A DNA stretch of 64,000 nt from Brachybacterium sp. SGAir0954 (GCF_005490785.1 NZ_CP027295.1:1550001-1614000); one strand, 5' to 3'; positions 31,943 through 41,377 are shown, counted from the first letter of the stretch. Notes: generated from the letters alone by a model not told the origin. A program made the numbers and translations.

Positions 31943-33592
31943 ATGTCCTCTTCATCCGAATCGACCACCCCGCCCGCAGCGCGCCGCCCCCGCAAGGGCC
32001 GCCGCTCACCGAAGCCGCCCCGCCTCGAGGTCGACGACGTCCTCGTCGTCAAGGGGCGCCGCATGCGGACCGCCATCGGCGGCACCGTGGTCGGCAACGT
32101 CATGGAGTGGTTCGACTTCGGCGTGTACGGCTACATGGCCATCATGCTGTCGCAGCTGTTCTTCCAGACCGGCAGCGAGAGCCTCGACCTCATCCTGTCG
32201 CTGCTCGCCTTCGCGGTGAGCTTCCTGGTGCGTCCCTTCGGCGGTCTGGTCCTCGGTCCGCTCGGTGACAGGATCGGCCGCCAGAAGGTCCTGTTCTTCA
32301 CGATGGCGATGATGGCGATCGCCACCGCCCTGATCGGTGTGCTCCCCACCTACGCCGACATCGGCGTCTGGGCCGCCTTCCTGCTCTACGCCCTCAAGCT
32401 CGTCCAGGGCTTCTCGACGGGCGGCGAGTACGCCGGCGCCACGACCTACGTCGCCGAGTTCTCCCCGGACCGCAAGCGCGGCTTCTACTCCTCGCTGCTG
32501 GACGTTGGCTCCTACCTCGGCTTCGCGATGGGTGCCGGTGCGGTCGCGCTGACCCACCTCATCACCGCGGAGGTCTGGGGACCGGACGCGATGCTCAACT
32601 GGGGCTGGCGCGTGCCGTTCCTGCTCGCGATCCCGCTCGGCGCGGTCGCCATCTGGTTCCGCGCCCGGATCCCCGAGACGCCGGCCTACGAGGCCACCGA
32701 GGCCGAGCAGGCCGCGGAGGCCCAGGGCCACGGCTTCGCCGCGCAGACGGAGGAGGACGACTCCTCGCTGCACGCCCGCAAGGGTCCCCGTGCGATCGTC
32801 AAGCACCACTGGCGCGAGCTGCTCATCGCGATCGCGATCGTGGCCGCGACGAACACCGCCGGCTATGCGCTGACGAGCTACATGCCCACCTACCTGGGCA
32901 GCGAGTTCGGCTTCAACGAGATGGCGAGCGCCGCCGCGACGATCCCCTCGCTGCTGATCCTCTGCGCGATGATCCCGTTCGTCGGGATGGCCTCGGACAG
33001 GTTCGGGCGCCGCAACCTGTACTTCGCCGCCGCGATCGCCGCGGTCGTCCTGCTGCTGCCGGCCTTCTGGCTCATGCACCAGAGCTCCTTCTTCGCGATC
33101 CAGGCCGCGATGGTGATGGTCGCCGTCCCGGTGGCCCTGTTCATCGGGCCCTCGGCCTCGGCGCTGCCGGCGCTGTTCCCGACGGCCGCGCGCTACGGCG
33201 CGATGGGGATCGCCTACAACGTGTCCGTCTCGCTGTTCGGCGGCACCACGCCGCTCATCTCGCAGACCCTCATCGAGCTCACGGGCAACAGCTACATGCC
33301 GGCGATCTGGATCATGGCGTTCGCCGTGATGGCCGGCATCGCGGTGATCTTCATGCGCGAGAGCGCGCAGCGGCCGCTGCTGGGCTCGTTCCCTGCGGTG
33401 GAGACCACCGAGGAGGCGATCGACCTGGTCGAGCACCAGGAGGAGAACCCCTTGCTGAACACGTCGGAGATGCCGATCGTGGTGCCCGAGGAGCTCGAGC
33501 GGGAGATCGAGGACGCCCTCGACCAGCCCGGTGCCGGGCTGCCGACGGACGCCGCGGGCGCGGGCGACGCGGAGCCCTCCGCGAAGGCCTGA
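31943..33592 (+). CDS. MFS transporter of the ProP/metabolite:H+ symporter type
   Basis: 549 residues from the ATG at 31943, preceded by GAAGGCAGGTCC; the frame is open from 31808 but without a site. A basic N-terminus precedes twelve probable spans. Diagnostic motifs are VVGNVMEWFDFGVYGYMA (helix 1 of ProP/KgtP-like symporters), LGDRIGRQKVL (MFS loop 2-3 motif), KLVQGFSTGGEYAGA and SDRFGRRNLYF (second-half repeat). This fits an osmoprotectant (proline/betaine) or organic-acid proton symporter. The ~65-residue acidic C-terminal tail is not the ProP coiled coil. It sits between the S10 and spc ribosomal operons with its own terminators. Confidence 0.85.
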   Translation: MSSSSESTTPPAARRPRKGRRSPKPPRLEVDDVLVVKGRRMRTAIGGTVVGNVMEWFDFGVYGYMAIMLSQLFFQTGSESLDLILSLLAFAVSFLVRPFGGLVLGPLGDRIGRQKVLFFTMAMMAIATALIGVLPTYADIGVWAAFLLYALKLVQGFSTGGEYAGATTYVAEFSPDRKRGFYSSLLDVGSYLGFAMGAGAVALTHLITAEVWGPDAMLNWGWRVPFLLAIPLGAVAIWFRARIPETPAYEATEAEQAAEAQGHGFAAQTEEDDSSLHARKGPRAIVKHHWRELLIAIAIVAATNTAGYALTSYMPTYLGSEFGFNEMASAAATIPSLLILCAMIPFVGMASDRFGRRNLYFAAAIAAVVLLLPAFWLMHQSSFFAIQAAMVMVAVPVALFIGPSASALPALFPTAARYGAMGIAYNVSVSLFGGTTPLISQTLIELTGNSYMPAIWIMAFAVMAGIAVIFMRESAQRPLLGSFPAVETTEEAIDLVEHQEENPLLNTSEMPIVVPEELEREIEDALDQPGAGLPTDAAGAGDAEPSAKA

Positions 33593-33615
33593 GCACAGCG
33601 CTCCCTCACGCGACC

Positions 33616-33649
33616 GACGGGCCGCCCACCTCCGGGTGGGCGGCCCGTC
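33616..33649. terminator. Bidirectional terminator between convergent genes
   Basis: A perfect 15-bp stem (33616-33630 with 33635-33649) with a TCCG loop lies between the MFS gene (+) and the hypothetical gene (-) and can serve both. Confidence 0.85.
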
Positions 33650-33680
33650 GTCGTGTGCGATGGGGGAGGGGCGTCCTCGC

Positions 33681-34091
33681 TCAGTCCTCGCTGAGGTGCA
33701 CGAGCAGCGCTCCGGCGAGGGCGTCCTCCGCGTACGGAGCGGTGATCGCGCGACTGTCCGTCCCGCGGGCGAGGTCCACGACGAAGCCGGTCCCGGCCGG
33801 GTCGCGGCGCAGGGCGAGGAACGCCTCGCCGAGGGCCTCACGCAGCTGGTCCTCGCGGGGGATCCACACCACCTCGCCCTCCTCCACGGAGTCGAGCGCC
33901 CACTCGGTGGTCCCGTTGAAGCGAAGCACCTTGCCGCCGCTGCGGCTGATCCCCGGTTCGATGACCATGGAGGAGAGCAGGAAGGTCTCCTCCCGCAGGT
34001 CCTCGGTGTCGATAGCGAAGCGGTCCCCGTCGCGGGGCTCCCAGTCCAGGCCCGCGGCGCGGAGGCGGCGGGCGACGTCGATGTCGATCAT
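33681..34091 (-). CDS. Conserved-looking hypothetical protein
   Basis: 136 residues, soluble, acidic, no signal or membrane segment. It begins MIDIDVARRLRAAGLDWEPR; later blocks are GDRFAIDTEDLREETFLLSS, WIPREDQLREALGEAF and PYAEDALAGALLVHLSE. I have seen proteins of this size and pattern in actinobacterial genomes, sometimes labelled as pilus-assembly related, but nothing here supports that label. The start is fixed by a TAGACT box 6 bases upstream (leaderless). Confidence 0.75.
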   Translation of the reverse strand: MIDIDVARRLRAAGLDWEPRDGDRFAIDTEDLREETFLLSSMVIEPGISRSGGKVLRFNGTTEWALDSVEEGEVVWIPREDQLREALGEAFLALRRDPAGTGFVVDLARGTDSRAITAPYAEDALAGALLVHLSED

Positions 34092-34097
34092 GCGGCG

Positions 34098-34103
34098 AGT
34101 CTA
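34098..34103 (-). promoter_or_regulatory. -10 box predicting a leaderless mRNA for the hypothetical gene
   Basis: Minus-strand TAGACT, 6 bases, then ATG. Confidence 0.6.
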
Positions 34104-34194
34104 GGGACTGTGCCGCCGAGGTGGTCCGTCACGATCCGATGCCGATCGGCCGGGGTCGCTGGTGGTGACGGGCGGGGGCGCGGAGCATCGGGGC

Positions 34195-34602
34195 ATGGAC
34201 CACGGGGCGGTGCGATGGGGGAGCGGCGTGCGGATGCTCGGCGCCGCGGCGCTGCTGCTCGCAGTCGCGGCAGGATGCGGTGCGCCCGAGCCGGCGGTCA
34301 ACAAGGCGGGACTGACCTGGATCACCCTCCCGGACTCCCGCGAAGGGGATGCCGCGCTGCTGGTCGGCACGGTCGCCGAGGTCCGCGGGTGCATCGTCGT
34401 CCGGGGCGACGAGGGGGAGGACGTGTACCCCGTCTTCGGACGGTCCGACGCGCGGCCTCGGTCCTTCACCGTGGGGCAGTACGTCGAGCTCGGCGGGGGG
34501 AGCATCGAGGCCTCGGACACCACGTGGAGGACCTCCGACTCGTGGACCGTCCCGGAGGCCTGCCGCGGCGCCGAGGAGCTCTGGATCGTCGCCCCGGAGT
34601 GA
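34195..34602 (+). CDS. Small predicted lipoprotein
   Basis: 135 residues from the ATG at 34195. A GTG at 34228 with a better-spaced GGGGGAG is an alternative start and would give MRMLGAAALLLAVAAGC. A hydrophobic stretch ends in the lipobox AVAAGC, so the mature protein should be lipid-anchored outside the membrane. The mature ~105 residues (LTWITLPDSREGDAALLVGT, YVELGGGSIEASDTTWR, two further Cys near RGCIVV and PEACRG) suggest a small beta-rich domain. I do not recognise the family. Confidence 0.6.
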   Translation: MDHGAVRWGSGVRMLGAAALLLAVAAGCGAPEPAVNKAGLTWITLPDSREGDAALLVGTVAEVRGCIVVRGDEGEDVYPVFGRSDARPRSFTVGQYVELGGGSIEASDTTWRTSDSWTVPEACRGAEELWIVAPE

Positions 34603-34712
34603 GGTGGCGGAAGGATCGCGGGGCCCGGCGCGACCGGGGCGGCCGCGCTCCGAGAGCAAGGACACACGGGGGCGGCCCGGGAACTCCCTTCCCACGGTGC
34701 ACGCGGAGCGCC

Positions 34713-34989
34713 TATGCTGGGAGGGTTGCGAATCCGGGTGAGAGCCCGGATCTCGCGGACGGCAGCGTCCATCCCCCGACGGAGACCTCGCACCGCCCGT
34801 CCCCACGGCCCCGGCCGAGGGAACGGTCCTTGTGCCCGAGTCCGCCGGAGGGTTTTTTGATGCCCGTGGCTGTCCGCGCCGACGATCCGCCCCTCCGGGG
34901 GCGCCTCGCCGGGCAGCGGTCCACCATCCGTTCCGCCAGGCTCGGCCCGCTCATGCGGGTGAGAACCGGTGAGACGACAGGAGTACGGA
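34713..34989 (+). promoter_or_regulatory. Promoter and leader of the spc operon
   Basis: TATGCT at 34713-34718 is a good -10 (a weak TTCCCA lies 18 bases upstream). The rest is a ~270-base leader. It contains a GGACG/CGTCC hairpin near 34757, an isolated run of six T at 34853-34858 after GGAGGG, and a CCCGC/GCGGG hairpin near 34947. A T6 run is rare in this genome and could mark a termination or pausing point. No protein gene is supported. Confidence 0.45.
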
Positions 34990-35358
34990 GTGATTCAGCA
35001 GGAGTCGCGACTCAAGGTCGCCGACAACACGGGTGCCAAGGAGATCCTCTGCATCCGCGTTCTCGGTGGCTCCGGTCGCCGTTACGCCGGAATCGGCGAC
35101 ACCATCGTGGCGACCGTCAAGGACGCCATCCCCGGTGGCAATGTGAAGAAGGGCGACGTCGTCAAGGCCGTCGTCGTGCGTGCGACCAAGGAGCGCCGTC
35201 GTGCCGACGGGTCGTACATCCGTTTCGACGAGAACGCCGCGGTCATCCTCAAGACCGACGGTGAGCCGCGCGGAACCCGCATCTTCGGGCCCGTCGGTCG
35301 CGAGCTGCGCGACAAGCGGTTCATGAAGATCGTCTCGCTCGCGCCGGAGGTCGTGTGA
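34990..35358 (+). CDS. rplN: 50S ribosomal protein L14
   Basis: Intersubunit-bridge protein. 122 residues from the GTG at 34990, with AGGAG 6 bases upstream. This gives [20 protein letters not shown], the universal start of L14; the frame opens 21 bases earlier but that would be an unusual extension. [20 protein letters not shown] and [20 protein letters not shown] are conserved. First gene of the spc operon. Confidence 0.97.
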   Translation: MIQQESRLKVADNTGAKEILCIRVLGGSGRRYAGIGDTIVATVKDAIPGGNVKKGDVVKAVVVRATKERRRADGSYIRFDENAAVILKTDGEPRGTRIFGPVGRELRDKRFMKIVSLAPEVV

Positions 35359-35359
35359 C

Positions 35360-35746
35360 ATGGCAAAGATGAAGATCAAGAAGGGTGACCTCGTGCAGGT
35401 CATCTCCGGTCGCACCGGTGACGCCGATGCGGCCGCCAAGCGCGGCCTCGAGGCCGGCGACAAGGGCAAGCAGGGCCGTGTGCTCGAGGTGTTCACCGAC
35501 ACCGAGCGCGTCCTCGTCGAGGGCGTGAACCGTCGCACCCACCACCTCAAGCCGAACCAGGCCGGCGGTGCGGGCGGCATCGAGCAGCGCGAGGCCCCCA
35601 TCCACGTCTCCAACGTGGCTCTGGTGGACCCGGAGGACAACAAGCCGACCAAGGTCGGCTTCCGCGTCGAGACCGTCGAGCTCGAGAACGGCCGCACGAA
35701 GCAGGTCCGCGTGCGGTACGCCAAGCGCTCCGGGAAGGACATCTGA
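35360..35746 (+). CDS. rplX: 50S ribosomal protein L24
   Basis: Assembly initiator at the tunnel exit. 128 residues: [14 protein letters not shown], then a KOW motif interrupted by an inserted segment ([15 protein letters not shown]) before [12 protein letters not shown], then [14 protein letters not shown] and [20 protein letters not shown]. The inserted ~14 residues make it longer than the usual ~105. One base from rplN; overlaps rplE (TGATG). Confidence 0.96.
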   Translation: MAKMKIKKGDLVQVISGRTGDADAAAKRGLEAGDKGKQGRVLEVFTDTERVLVEGVNRRTHHLKPNQAGGAGGIEQREAPIHVSNVALVDPEDNKPTKVGFRVETVELENGRTKQVRVRYAKRSGKDI

Positions 35747-36318
35747 TGTCGGAGACGACCACCACGCAGGCGCCCACCCCGCGCCTGAAGACCAAGTACC
35801 GCGAGACGATCAAGGGCCAGCTCACCGAGCAGTTCGGCTACGAGAACGTCATGCTGATCCCGGGCCTGACCAAGGTCGTCGTGAACATGGGCGTCGGCGA
35901 CGCCGCTCGCGACTCCAAGGTCATCGACGGCGCGATCAAGGATCTCACCGCGATCACCGGCCAGAAGCCGCAGGTCACCAAGGCCCGCAAGTCCATCGCC
36001 CAGTTCAAGCTGCGTGAGGGCATGCCGATCGGTGCGCACGTCACGCTCCGCGGCGATCGCATGTGGGAGTTCCTGGACCGTCTGCTCTCGACCGCGCTCC
36101 CGCGCATCCGCGACTTCCGCGGCATGTCGCCGAACCACTTCGACGGCAACGGGAACTACACCTTCGGTCTCACCGAGCAGGTCATGTTCCACGAGATCGA
36201 CCAGGATCAGATCGACCGCGTCCGCGGCATGGACATCACGGTCGTGACCACCGCGAAGACCGACGACGAGGGGCGCGCGCTGCTGAAGCTGCTCGGCTTC
36301 CCCTTCAAGGAGAACTGA
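35746..36318 (+). CDS. rplE: 50S ribosomal protein L5
   Basis: 5S rRNA-binding protein contacting the P-site tRNA. 190 residues: [83 protein letters not shown] overlaps the rplX stop. Confidence 0.98.
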   Translation: MSETTTTQAPTPRLKTKYRETIKGQLTEQFGYENVMLIPGLTKVVVNMGVGDAARDSKVIDGAIKDLTAITGQKPQVTKARKSIAQFKLREGMPIGAHVTLRGDRMWEFLDRLLSTALPRIRDFRGMSPNHFDGNGNYTFGLTEQVMFHEIDQDQIDRVRGMDITVVTTAKTDDEGRALLKLLGFPFKEN

Positions 36319-36319
36319 T

Positions 36320-36505
36320 ATGGCCAAGACCGCCCTGATCAAGAAGTCGGAGCGTACGCCGAAGTTCGCCGTGCGCGGCTACACCCGGTGCCAGCGCTGC
36401 GGCCGCCCCCACTCCGTGTACCGGAAGTTCGGGCTGTGCCGTGTGTGCCTGCGCGAGATGGCTCACCGCGGTGAGCTGCCCGGCGTCACCAAGAGCAGCT
36501 GGTAA
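36320..36505 (+). CDS. rpsN: 30S ribosomal protein S14, zinc-binding (type Z)
   Basis: 61 residues, the short zinc form. Two CxxC pairs, C24/C27 and C40/C43, make the zinc ribbon. Sequence [20 protein letters not shown] is canonical. It starts 1 base after rplE. The zinc-independent ~101-residue paralogue, when present, is usually elsewhere under Zur control. Confidence 0.97.
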   Translation: MAKTALIKKSERTPKFAVRGYTRCQRCGRPHSVYRKFGLCRVCLREMAHRGELPGVTKSSW

Positions 36506-36572
36506 GGACTATCGCCACAGGTCCCCGTCCCGCGAGGGGTGAGGGAAACCAGGTGAGGAAGAAGCTACAGAC

Positions 36573-36971
36573 ATGACCATGACCGACCCGATCGCGGACA
36601 TGCTCACGCGCATCCGTAACGCCTCCGGCGCTTACCACGAGACCGTGACCATGCCGTCCTCGAAGCTCAAGGTCCGCATCGCGGACATCCTCAAGGCCGA
36701 GGGCTACGTCCTCGGCTGGACCGAGGAAGAGGCCGAGGTGGGCAAGACCCTCTCCCTCGAGCTCAAGTACTCCGACAGCCGTGAGCGCGCCATCTCCGGT
36801 GTGCGCCGCATCTCGAAGCCCGGCCTTCGTGTGTACGCCAAGTCCACCAACCTGCCCAAGGTCCTCGGCGGACTGGGCGTGGCGATCCTGTCCACGTCCT
36901 CCGGCCTCCTGACCGACAAGCAGGCTGCCAAGAAGGGTGTGGGTGGGGAAGTCCTCGCCTACATCTGGTGA
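36573..36971 (+). CDS. rpsH: 30S ribosomal protein S8
   Basis: Central-domain 16S binder and spc-operon repressor in E. coli. 132 residues: [35 protein letters not shown], and the C-terminal [20 protein letters not shown]. Start at the first ATG of ATGACCATG, with GAGGAAGAAGC upstream. Confidence 0.98.
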   Translation: MTMTDPIADMLTRIRNASGAYHETVTMPSSKLKVRIADILKAEGYVLGWTEEEAEVGKTLSLELKYSDSRERAISGVRRISKPGLRVYAKSTNLPKVLGGLGVAILSTSSGLLTDKQAAKKGVGGEVLAYIW

Positions 36972-36990
36972 GCGGGAGAGGAGCCTTCAT

Positions 36991-37533
36991 ATGTCCCGCA
37001 TCGGACGCCTGCCGGTCACTGTGCCGGCCGCAGTCAGCAACGTTTCCATCGAGGGCGGCACCGTCACGGTGACCGGCCCCAAGGGCGAGCTCACCCACGA
37101 GGTGCCCGCCCCCATCACCGTCGCGCGCGCTGAGGACGGCTCGATCGTCGTCAGCCGCCCCGACGACGAGCGCGAGAACCGGGCCCTGCACGGCCTGACC
37201 CGCACGCTCATCAACAACATGGTCCTCGGCGTGACCGAGGGCTTCACGAAGAAGCTGGAGATCGTGGGCACGGGTTACCGCGTGACCGCGAAGGGCACGG
37301 ACCTCGAGTTCGCCCTCGGCTTCTCCCACCCCGTCGTGGTGAAGGCCCCCGAGGGGATCTCCTTCGCCGTGGAGTCGCCGACCAAGTTCGCGGTCAACGG
37401 CATCCGCAAGCAGCAGGTGGGCGAGGTCGCCGCGAACATCCGCAAGCTGCGCAAGCCCGAGCCCTACAAGGGCAAGGGTGTGCGCTACGCGGACGAGACC
37501 GTGCTCCGCAAGGCCGGAAAGGCTGGTAAGTGA
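36991..37533 (+). CDS. rplF: 50S ribosomal protein L6
   Basis: Binds near the sarcin-ricin loop. 180 residues from the ATG at 36991 ([20 protein letters not shown]), with GAGAGGAGCC upstream. [32 protein letters not shown] and [16 protein letters not shown] are conserved. Confidence 0.98.
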   Translation: MSRIGRLPVTVPAAVSNVSIEGGTVTVTGPKGELTHEVPAPITVARAEDGSIVVSRPDDERENRALHGLTRTLINNMVLGVTEGFTKKLEIVGTGYRVTAKGTDLEFALGFSHPVVVKAPEGISFAVESPTKFAVNGIRKQQVGEVAANIRKLRKPEPYKGKGVRYADETVLRKAGKAGK

Positions 37534-37922
37534 TCATGGGGTACGCACTCAAGCACACCAAGGGCAAGGCCGGCTCGAAGCTGCGCTCCCGCGGCCGTCG
37601 TCACCTCCGCGTCCGTCGTCGCGTCATCGGCACCGCCCAGCGCCCGCGCCTGGTGGTCACCCGGTCGTCGCGCCACGTGTTCGTCCAGGTCGTCGACGAC
37701 TCCCTGGGTCGCACCCTGGCCTCGGCCTCGACGATGGAGGCCGACGTCCGCGCCGCCTCCGCCACCAAGTCGGACAAGGCCAAGACCGTCGGCACCCTGG
37801 TCGCCGAGCGCGCCAAGGCCGCCGGCATCGAGGCTGTCGTGTTCGATCGCGGCGGCAACAAGTACCACGGTCGTGTGGCCGCCGTCGCTGACGGCGCTCG
37901 CGAGGCCGGCCTGGCGCTGTGA
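37530..37922 (+). CDS. rplR: 50S ribosomal protein L18
   Basis: 5S rRNA-binding protein. 130 residues if the GTG overlapping the rplF stop (GTGA) is used, 128 if the ATG at 37536 is used. GGAAAGG is better spaced for the [34 protein letters not shown] and [20 protein letters not shown] are diagnostic. Confidence 0.97.
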   Translation: MIMGYALKHTKGKAGSKLRSRGRRHLRVRRRVIGTAQRPRLVVTRSSRHVFVQVVDDSLGRTLASASTMEADVRAASATKSDKAKTVGTLVAERAKAAGIEAVVFDRGGNKYHGRVAAVADGAREAGLAL

Positions 37923-37959
37923 CCGCCCCCCGGACACAGGACGAGAAGAGGATCTGAAC

Positions 37960-38643
37960 ATGGCTGCACAGCAGCGGAACAATGGTCCCGCGGCCACCGG
38001 CCGGCGGGGCGAGAACTCCACCAACGACAGCGGCCGCGGCGGCAACGATCGCGGCGGGCGTCGCGGCGAGGGCCGTGGGCGCAACAACCAGGAGGCCGAG
38101 AAGTCGGCATTCCTCGAGCGCGTGGTCAGCATCAACCGCGTGTCGAAGGTCGTCAAGGGCGGCCGTCGTTTCTCCTTCACGGCCCTCGTGGTCGTGGGTG
38201 ACGGCGACGGCACCGTCGGCGTCGGCTACGGCAAGGCCAAGGAGGTGCCCTCGGCGATCTCCAAGGGTGTCGAGGAGGCGAAGAAGAACTTCTTCCGCGT
38301 CCCCCGCATCCAGGGCACCGTCGTGCACCCGGTCCAGGGCCACGACGCCGCGGGCACCGTCCTGCTGCGTCCGGCTGCCCCCGGCACCGGTGTGATCGCG
38401 GGCGGTCCCGTCCGCGCCGTGCTCGAGTGCGCGGGCGTCCACGACGTCCTCTCGAAGTCGCTCGGCTCGACCAACGCGATCAACATCGTCCGTGCGACGG
38501 TGGACGCCCTCCAGCGTCTCGAGGAGCCGGAGGCCGTCGCGGCCCGTCGCGGTCTCCCCGTCGAGGACGTCGCTCCTGCGGCCCTGCTGCGTGCGCAGGC
38601 CGAGGGTCGCGCCGCCGCCCGCGCCGAGAAGGTGGGTGCGTGA
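37960..38643 (+). CDS. rpsE: 30S ribosomal protein S5 with disordered N-terminal extension
   Basis: Decoding-fidelity protein. 227 residues from the ATG at 37960, with AGAAGAGGATCTGA upstream. The first ~47 residues are Gly/Arg/Asn-rich (repeats of [14 protein letters not shown]), an extension typical of Actinobacteria. Then [20 protein letters not shown] (double-stranded-RNA-binding domain), [20 protein letters not shown] and [17 protein letters not shown]. The start of rpmD overlaps its stop. Confidence 0.97.
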   Translation: MAAQQRNNGPAATGRRGENSTNDSGRGGNDRGGRRGEGRGRNNQEAEKSAFLERVVSINRVSKVVKGGRRFSFTALVVVGDGDGTVGVGYGKAKEVPSAISKGVEEAKKNFFRVPRIQGTVVHPVQGHDAAGTVLLRPAAPGTGVIAGGPVRAVLECAGVHDVLSKSLGSTNAINIVRATVDALQRLEEPEAVAARRGLPVEDVAPAALLRAQAEGRAAARAEKVGA

Positions 38644-38822
38644 TGCAGCTCAAGGTGACCCAGGTGCGCTCCGACATCGGCGGCACTCAGTCCCAGCGTG
38701 CGACCCTGCGCGGCCTCGGCCTCAAGCGCATCGGCCACACGGTGGTGAAGGAGGACCGCCCCGAGATCCGCGGCATGATCCGCGCCGTCACCCACCTGGT
38801 GACGGTCGAAGAGGTGGACTGA
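38643..38822 (+). CDS. rpmD: 50S ribosomal protein L30
   Basis: 59-residue small subunit of the 50S particle: [61 protein letters not shown] overlaps the rpsE stop (TGATG). Confidence 0.97.
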   Translation: MQLKVTQVRSDIGGTQSQRATLRGLGLKRIGHTVVKEDRPEIRGMIRAVTHLVTVEEVD

Positions 38823-38825
38823 TCC

Positions 38826-39284
38826 ATGATCGACGACAACCAGAACCCCCTGAAGCTCCACGACCTTCGCCCCGCGCCGGGCTCCAAGACCGCGCGCACC
38901 CGCGTCGGCCGTGGTGAGGCGAGCAAGGGCAAGACCGCGGGCCGCGGCACCAAGGGCACGAAGGCCCGCTACCAGGTGCCCGTCGGCTTCGAGGGCGGGC
39001 AGATGCCGATGCATATGCGCCTCCCGAAGCTCCGCGGCTTCACCAACCCCTTCCGCGTCGAGTTCCAGGTCGTGAACCTGGCGACCCTGCAGGAGCTCTT
39101 CCCCGAGGGCGGCTCCGTCACGGTCGAGGACCTCGTCGCCAAGGGCGCCGTGCGCAAGAACCAGCCCGTCAAGGTGCTGGGCACGGGCGAGGTGAGCGTC
39201 AAGCTCGACGTGACCGCGCAGAAGTTCTCCGCCTCGGCGGAGCAGAAGATCACCGCGGCGGGTGGGACCGTCACCACCGCGTGA
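38826..39284 (+). CDS. rplO: 50S ribosomal protein L15
   Basis: 152 residues: [60 protein letters not shown]. Last gene of the spc operon before the secY promoter/hairpin. Three bases from rpmD. Confidence 0.98.
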   Translation: MIDDNQNPLKLHDLRPAPGSKTARTRVGRGEASKGKTAGRGTKGTKARYQVPVGFEGGQMPMHMRLPKLRGFTNPFRVEFQVVNLATLQELFPEGGSVTVEDLVAKGAVRKNQPVKVLGTGEVSVKLDVTAQKFSASAEQKITAAGGTVTTA

Positions 39285-39290
39285 CCTCTT

Positions 39291-39338
39291 TTGACGGGGC
39301 ACCGCGGCGCAGAATACTCTGTGCCGCGGTGCCCCGTC
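39291..39338 (+). promoter_or_regulatory. secY promoter nested inside a perfect 16-bp terminator-like hairpin
   Basis: TTGACG (39291-39296), 16 bases, AATACT (39313-39318) is a strong promoter for secY-adk-map. The same DNA is an inverted repeat of 16 bp, 39293-39308 with 39323-39338, whose 14-base loop holds the -10. As RNA from rplO it is a hairpin 8 bases after the stop and is probably the spc terminator. Confidence 0.7.
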
Positions 39339-39450
39339 GTCGTGCATCAGCACCTACGGGACCGGTCCGACGACCGTGCCGCCATGGCGGCCACGGGCTC
39401 CGCCGGCAGGACCGGCGGTCCCCGTCCCCGGACCTCCAGGAGGAATTTTC

Positions 39451-40755
39451 GTGAACGCGATCGTGCGTGTGCTGCGCACACCGGAGCTGAGGGCGAAGAT
39501 CCTCTTCACCCTGGGCCTGCTCGCCGTCTACCGGCTCGGCGTCTTCATCCCCACCCCGGGCTTCGACTACACCAACGTCATGGTGTGCTCCGACCAGGCC
39601 TCCGCCGCCCAGGGCGGCAGCGTCCTCGGGATGGTCAGCCTGTTCTCCGGCGGGGCCCTCCTGCAGCTGTCGATCTTCTCCCTCGGCGTGATGCCCTACA
39701 TCACCGCGTCGATCATCATCCAGCTGCTGCGCGTGGTCATCCCGCGCTTCGAGGCCCTCCACAAGGAGGGCCAGTCCGGCACCGCCAAGCTCACCCAGTA
39801 CACGCGCTATCTGACGATCGGCCTCGCCGTCCTCCAGGCGACCACGATCATCACCCTCGTGCGCTCGGGCAACTTCTTCACCGGCTGCAACCTCACCCTG
39901 ATCCCGGACGAGTCGATCGTGACCCTCGTGCTCATGGTCCTCACCATGACCGTCGGCACCGTCCTCATCATGTGGATGGGCGAGATGATCACCGAGCGCG
40001 GCATCGGCAACGGCATGTCCCTGCTGATCTTCACCTCGATCGCGGCCTCCTTCCCGGCGGCGCTCGGCCAGATCTGGCAGCTCCAGGGCTGGATGACCTT
40101 CGCCCTCGTCATCGTCATCGCCCTCGTGGTCATGCTCGGCGTGGTGTTCGTGGAGCAGTCCCAGCGGCGGATCCCCGTGCAGTACGCGAAGCGGATGGTG
40201 GGCCGGCGGATGTACGGCGGCACCTCCACGTACATCCCGATCAAGGTCAACCAGGCCGGCGTGATCCCCGTGATCTTCGCGAGCTCGATCCTGGCCCTGC
40301 CGCAGATGGCCGCCTCGTTCGGCGACCCGAGCGCCGGGTGGGTGCAGTGGATCAACACGCACCTCGTCATGGGCTTCACGTTCTCGTGGATCTACGCCGT
40401 CGTGTACGTCGCGCTGATCGTCTTCTTCGCCTTCTTCTACGTCTCCATCACGTTCAACGCGGAGGAGATCGCGGACAACATGAAGAAGTACGGCGGCTTC
40501 GTGCCCAACGTGCGCGCGGGCCGACCCACGGAGAAGTACCTGACCTACGTCATCAACCGCATCCAGACGCCCGGCGCGATCTACCTCGCGGTGATCTCCC
40601 TGATCCCGCTGTTCGCGCTCGTGTACCTGGGCGCCTCGCAGAACTTCCCGCTGGGTGGGGCGTCGCTGCTCATCATCATCGGCGTCGGTCTCGACACCGT
40701 GAAGCAGATCAGCGCCAAGCTCCAGCAGCACCACTACGAAGGGATCCTCCGGTGA
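39451..40755 (+). CDS. secY: Protein translocase subunit SecY
   Basis: Channel of the Sec translocon, 434 residues from the GTG at 39451, with CAGGAGGAATTTTC upstream. Ten membrane spans are expected. Conserved segments are LGLLAVYRLGVFIPTPGFDY (span 1), the plug-region SLFSGGALLQLSIFSLGVMP, WMGEMITERGIGNGMSLLIF, and the ribosome-docking loops QRRIPVQYAKRMVGRR and NMKKYGGFVPNVRAGRPTEK. The stop overlaps the adk start. Confidence 0.97.
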   Translation: MNAIVRVLRTPELRAKILFTLGLLAVYRLGVFIPTPGFDYTNVMVCSDQASAAQGGSVLGMVSLFSGGALLQLSIFSLGVMPYITASIIIQLLRVVIPRFEALHKEGQSGTAKLTQYTRYLTIGLAVLQATTIITLVRSGNFFTGCNLTLIPDESIVTLVLMVLTMTVGTVLIMWMGEMITERGIGNGMSLLIFTSIAASFPAALGQIWQLQGWMTFALVIVIALVVMLGVVFVEQSQRRIPVQYAKRMVGRRMYGGTSTYIPIKVNQAGVIPVIFASSILALPQMAASFGDPSAGWVQWINTHLVMGFTFSWIYAVVYVALIVFFAFFYVSITFNAEEIADNMKKYGGFVPNVRAGRPTEKYLTYVINRIQTPGAIYLAVISLIPLFALVYLGASQNFPLGGASLLIIIGVGLDTVKQISAKLQQHHYEGILR

Positions 40756-41366
40756 CCGACACCTCCACGAGCACCTCCGCGAGCGACACCGCTCCGACCG
40801 CCCGCCGCCTGCTGATCGTCGGCCCTCCCGGCGCCGGCAAGGGCACCCAGGCCGCGCGCCTGGCCGAGGGGCTCGGGATCCCCGCGATCTCGACCGGCGA
40901 CATCTTCCGGGCGAACGTCTCGCAGTCCACGGAGCTCGGCGTCCTCGCGAAGTCCTACATGGACAAGGGCGAGTACGTACCGGACTCGGTCACCAACGAC
41001 ATGGTCCGCGACCGCCTCGCGCAGGACGACGCCCGCGAGGGCTTCCTGCTCGACGGCTACCCGCGCACCCTCGCGCAGGTCGAGGCGCTCGACGGCATGC
41101 TCGCCGAGCTCGGCACCGCGCTGGATCGCGTGCTGCTGCTCGAGGCGGACGACGACACCGTCGTCGAGCGCCTCATCGCCCGTGGCCAGGAGTCCGGCCG
41201 CAGCGACGACACCGAGGAGACGATCCGCCACCGCCTCCACGTGTACGCCGAGCAGACCACTCCGCTGGTCGAGGTGTACGAGGGCCGAGGCGTGCTGCGC
41301 CGCGTCGACGGCATGGCCTCGATCGACGAGGTCTCCGCGGCGCTGACCGCCGCGCTGCAGGGCTGA
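40752..41366 (+). CDS. adk: Adenylate kinase
   Basis: Converts AMP and ATP to two ADP. 204 residues from the GTG overlapping the secY stop (GTGA). A Thr/Ser/Ala-rich ~18-residue N-terminal extension precedes the P-loop GPPGAGKGT (24-32). Then ISTGDIFRANV, EGFLLDGYPRTLAQ, and a short lid (RGQESGRSDDTEETIRHRL) without the Cys zinc site, as in other Actinobacteria. Confidence 0.96.
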   Translation: MTDTSTSTSASDTAPTARRLLIVGPPGAGKGTQAARLAEGLGIPAISTGDIFRANVSQSTELGVLAKSYMDKGEYVPDSVTNDMVRDRLAQDDAREGFLLDGYPRTLAQVEALDGMLAELGTALDRVLLLEADDDTVVERLIARGQESGRSDDTEETIRHRLHVYAEQTTPLVEVYEGRGVLRRVDGMASIDEVSAALTAALQG

Positions 41367-41377
41367 GCGGGCGCGCC

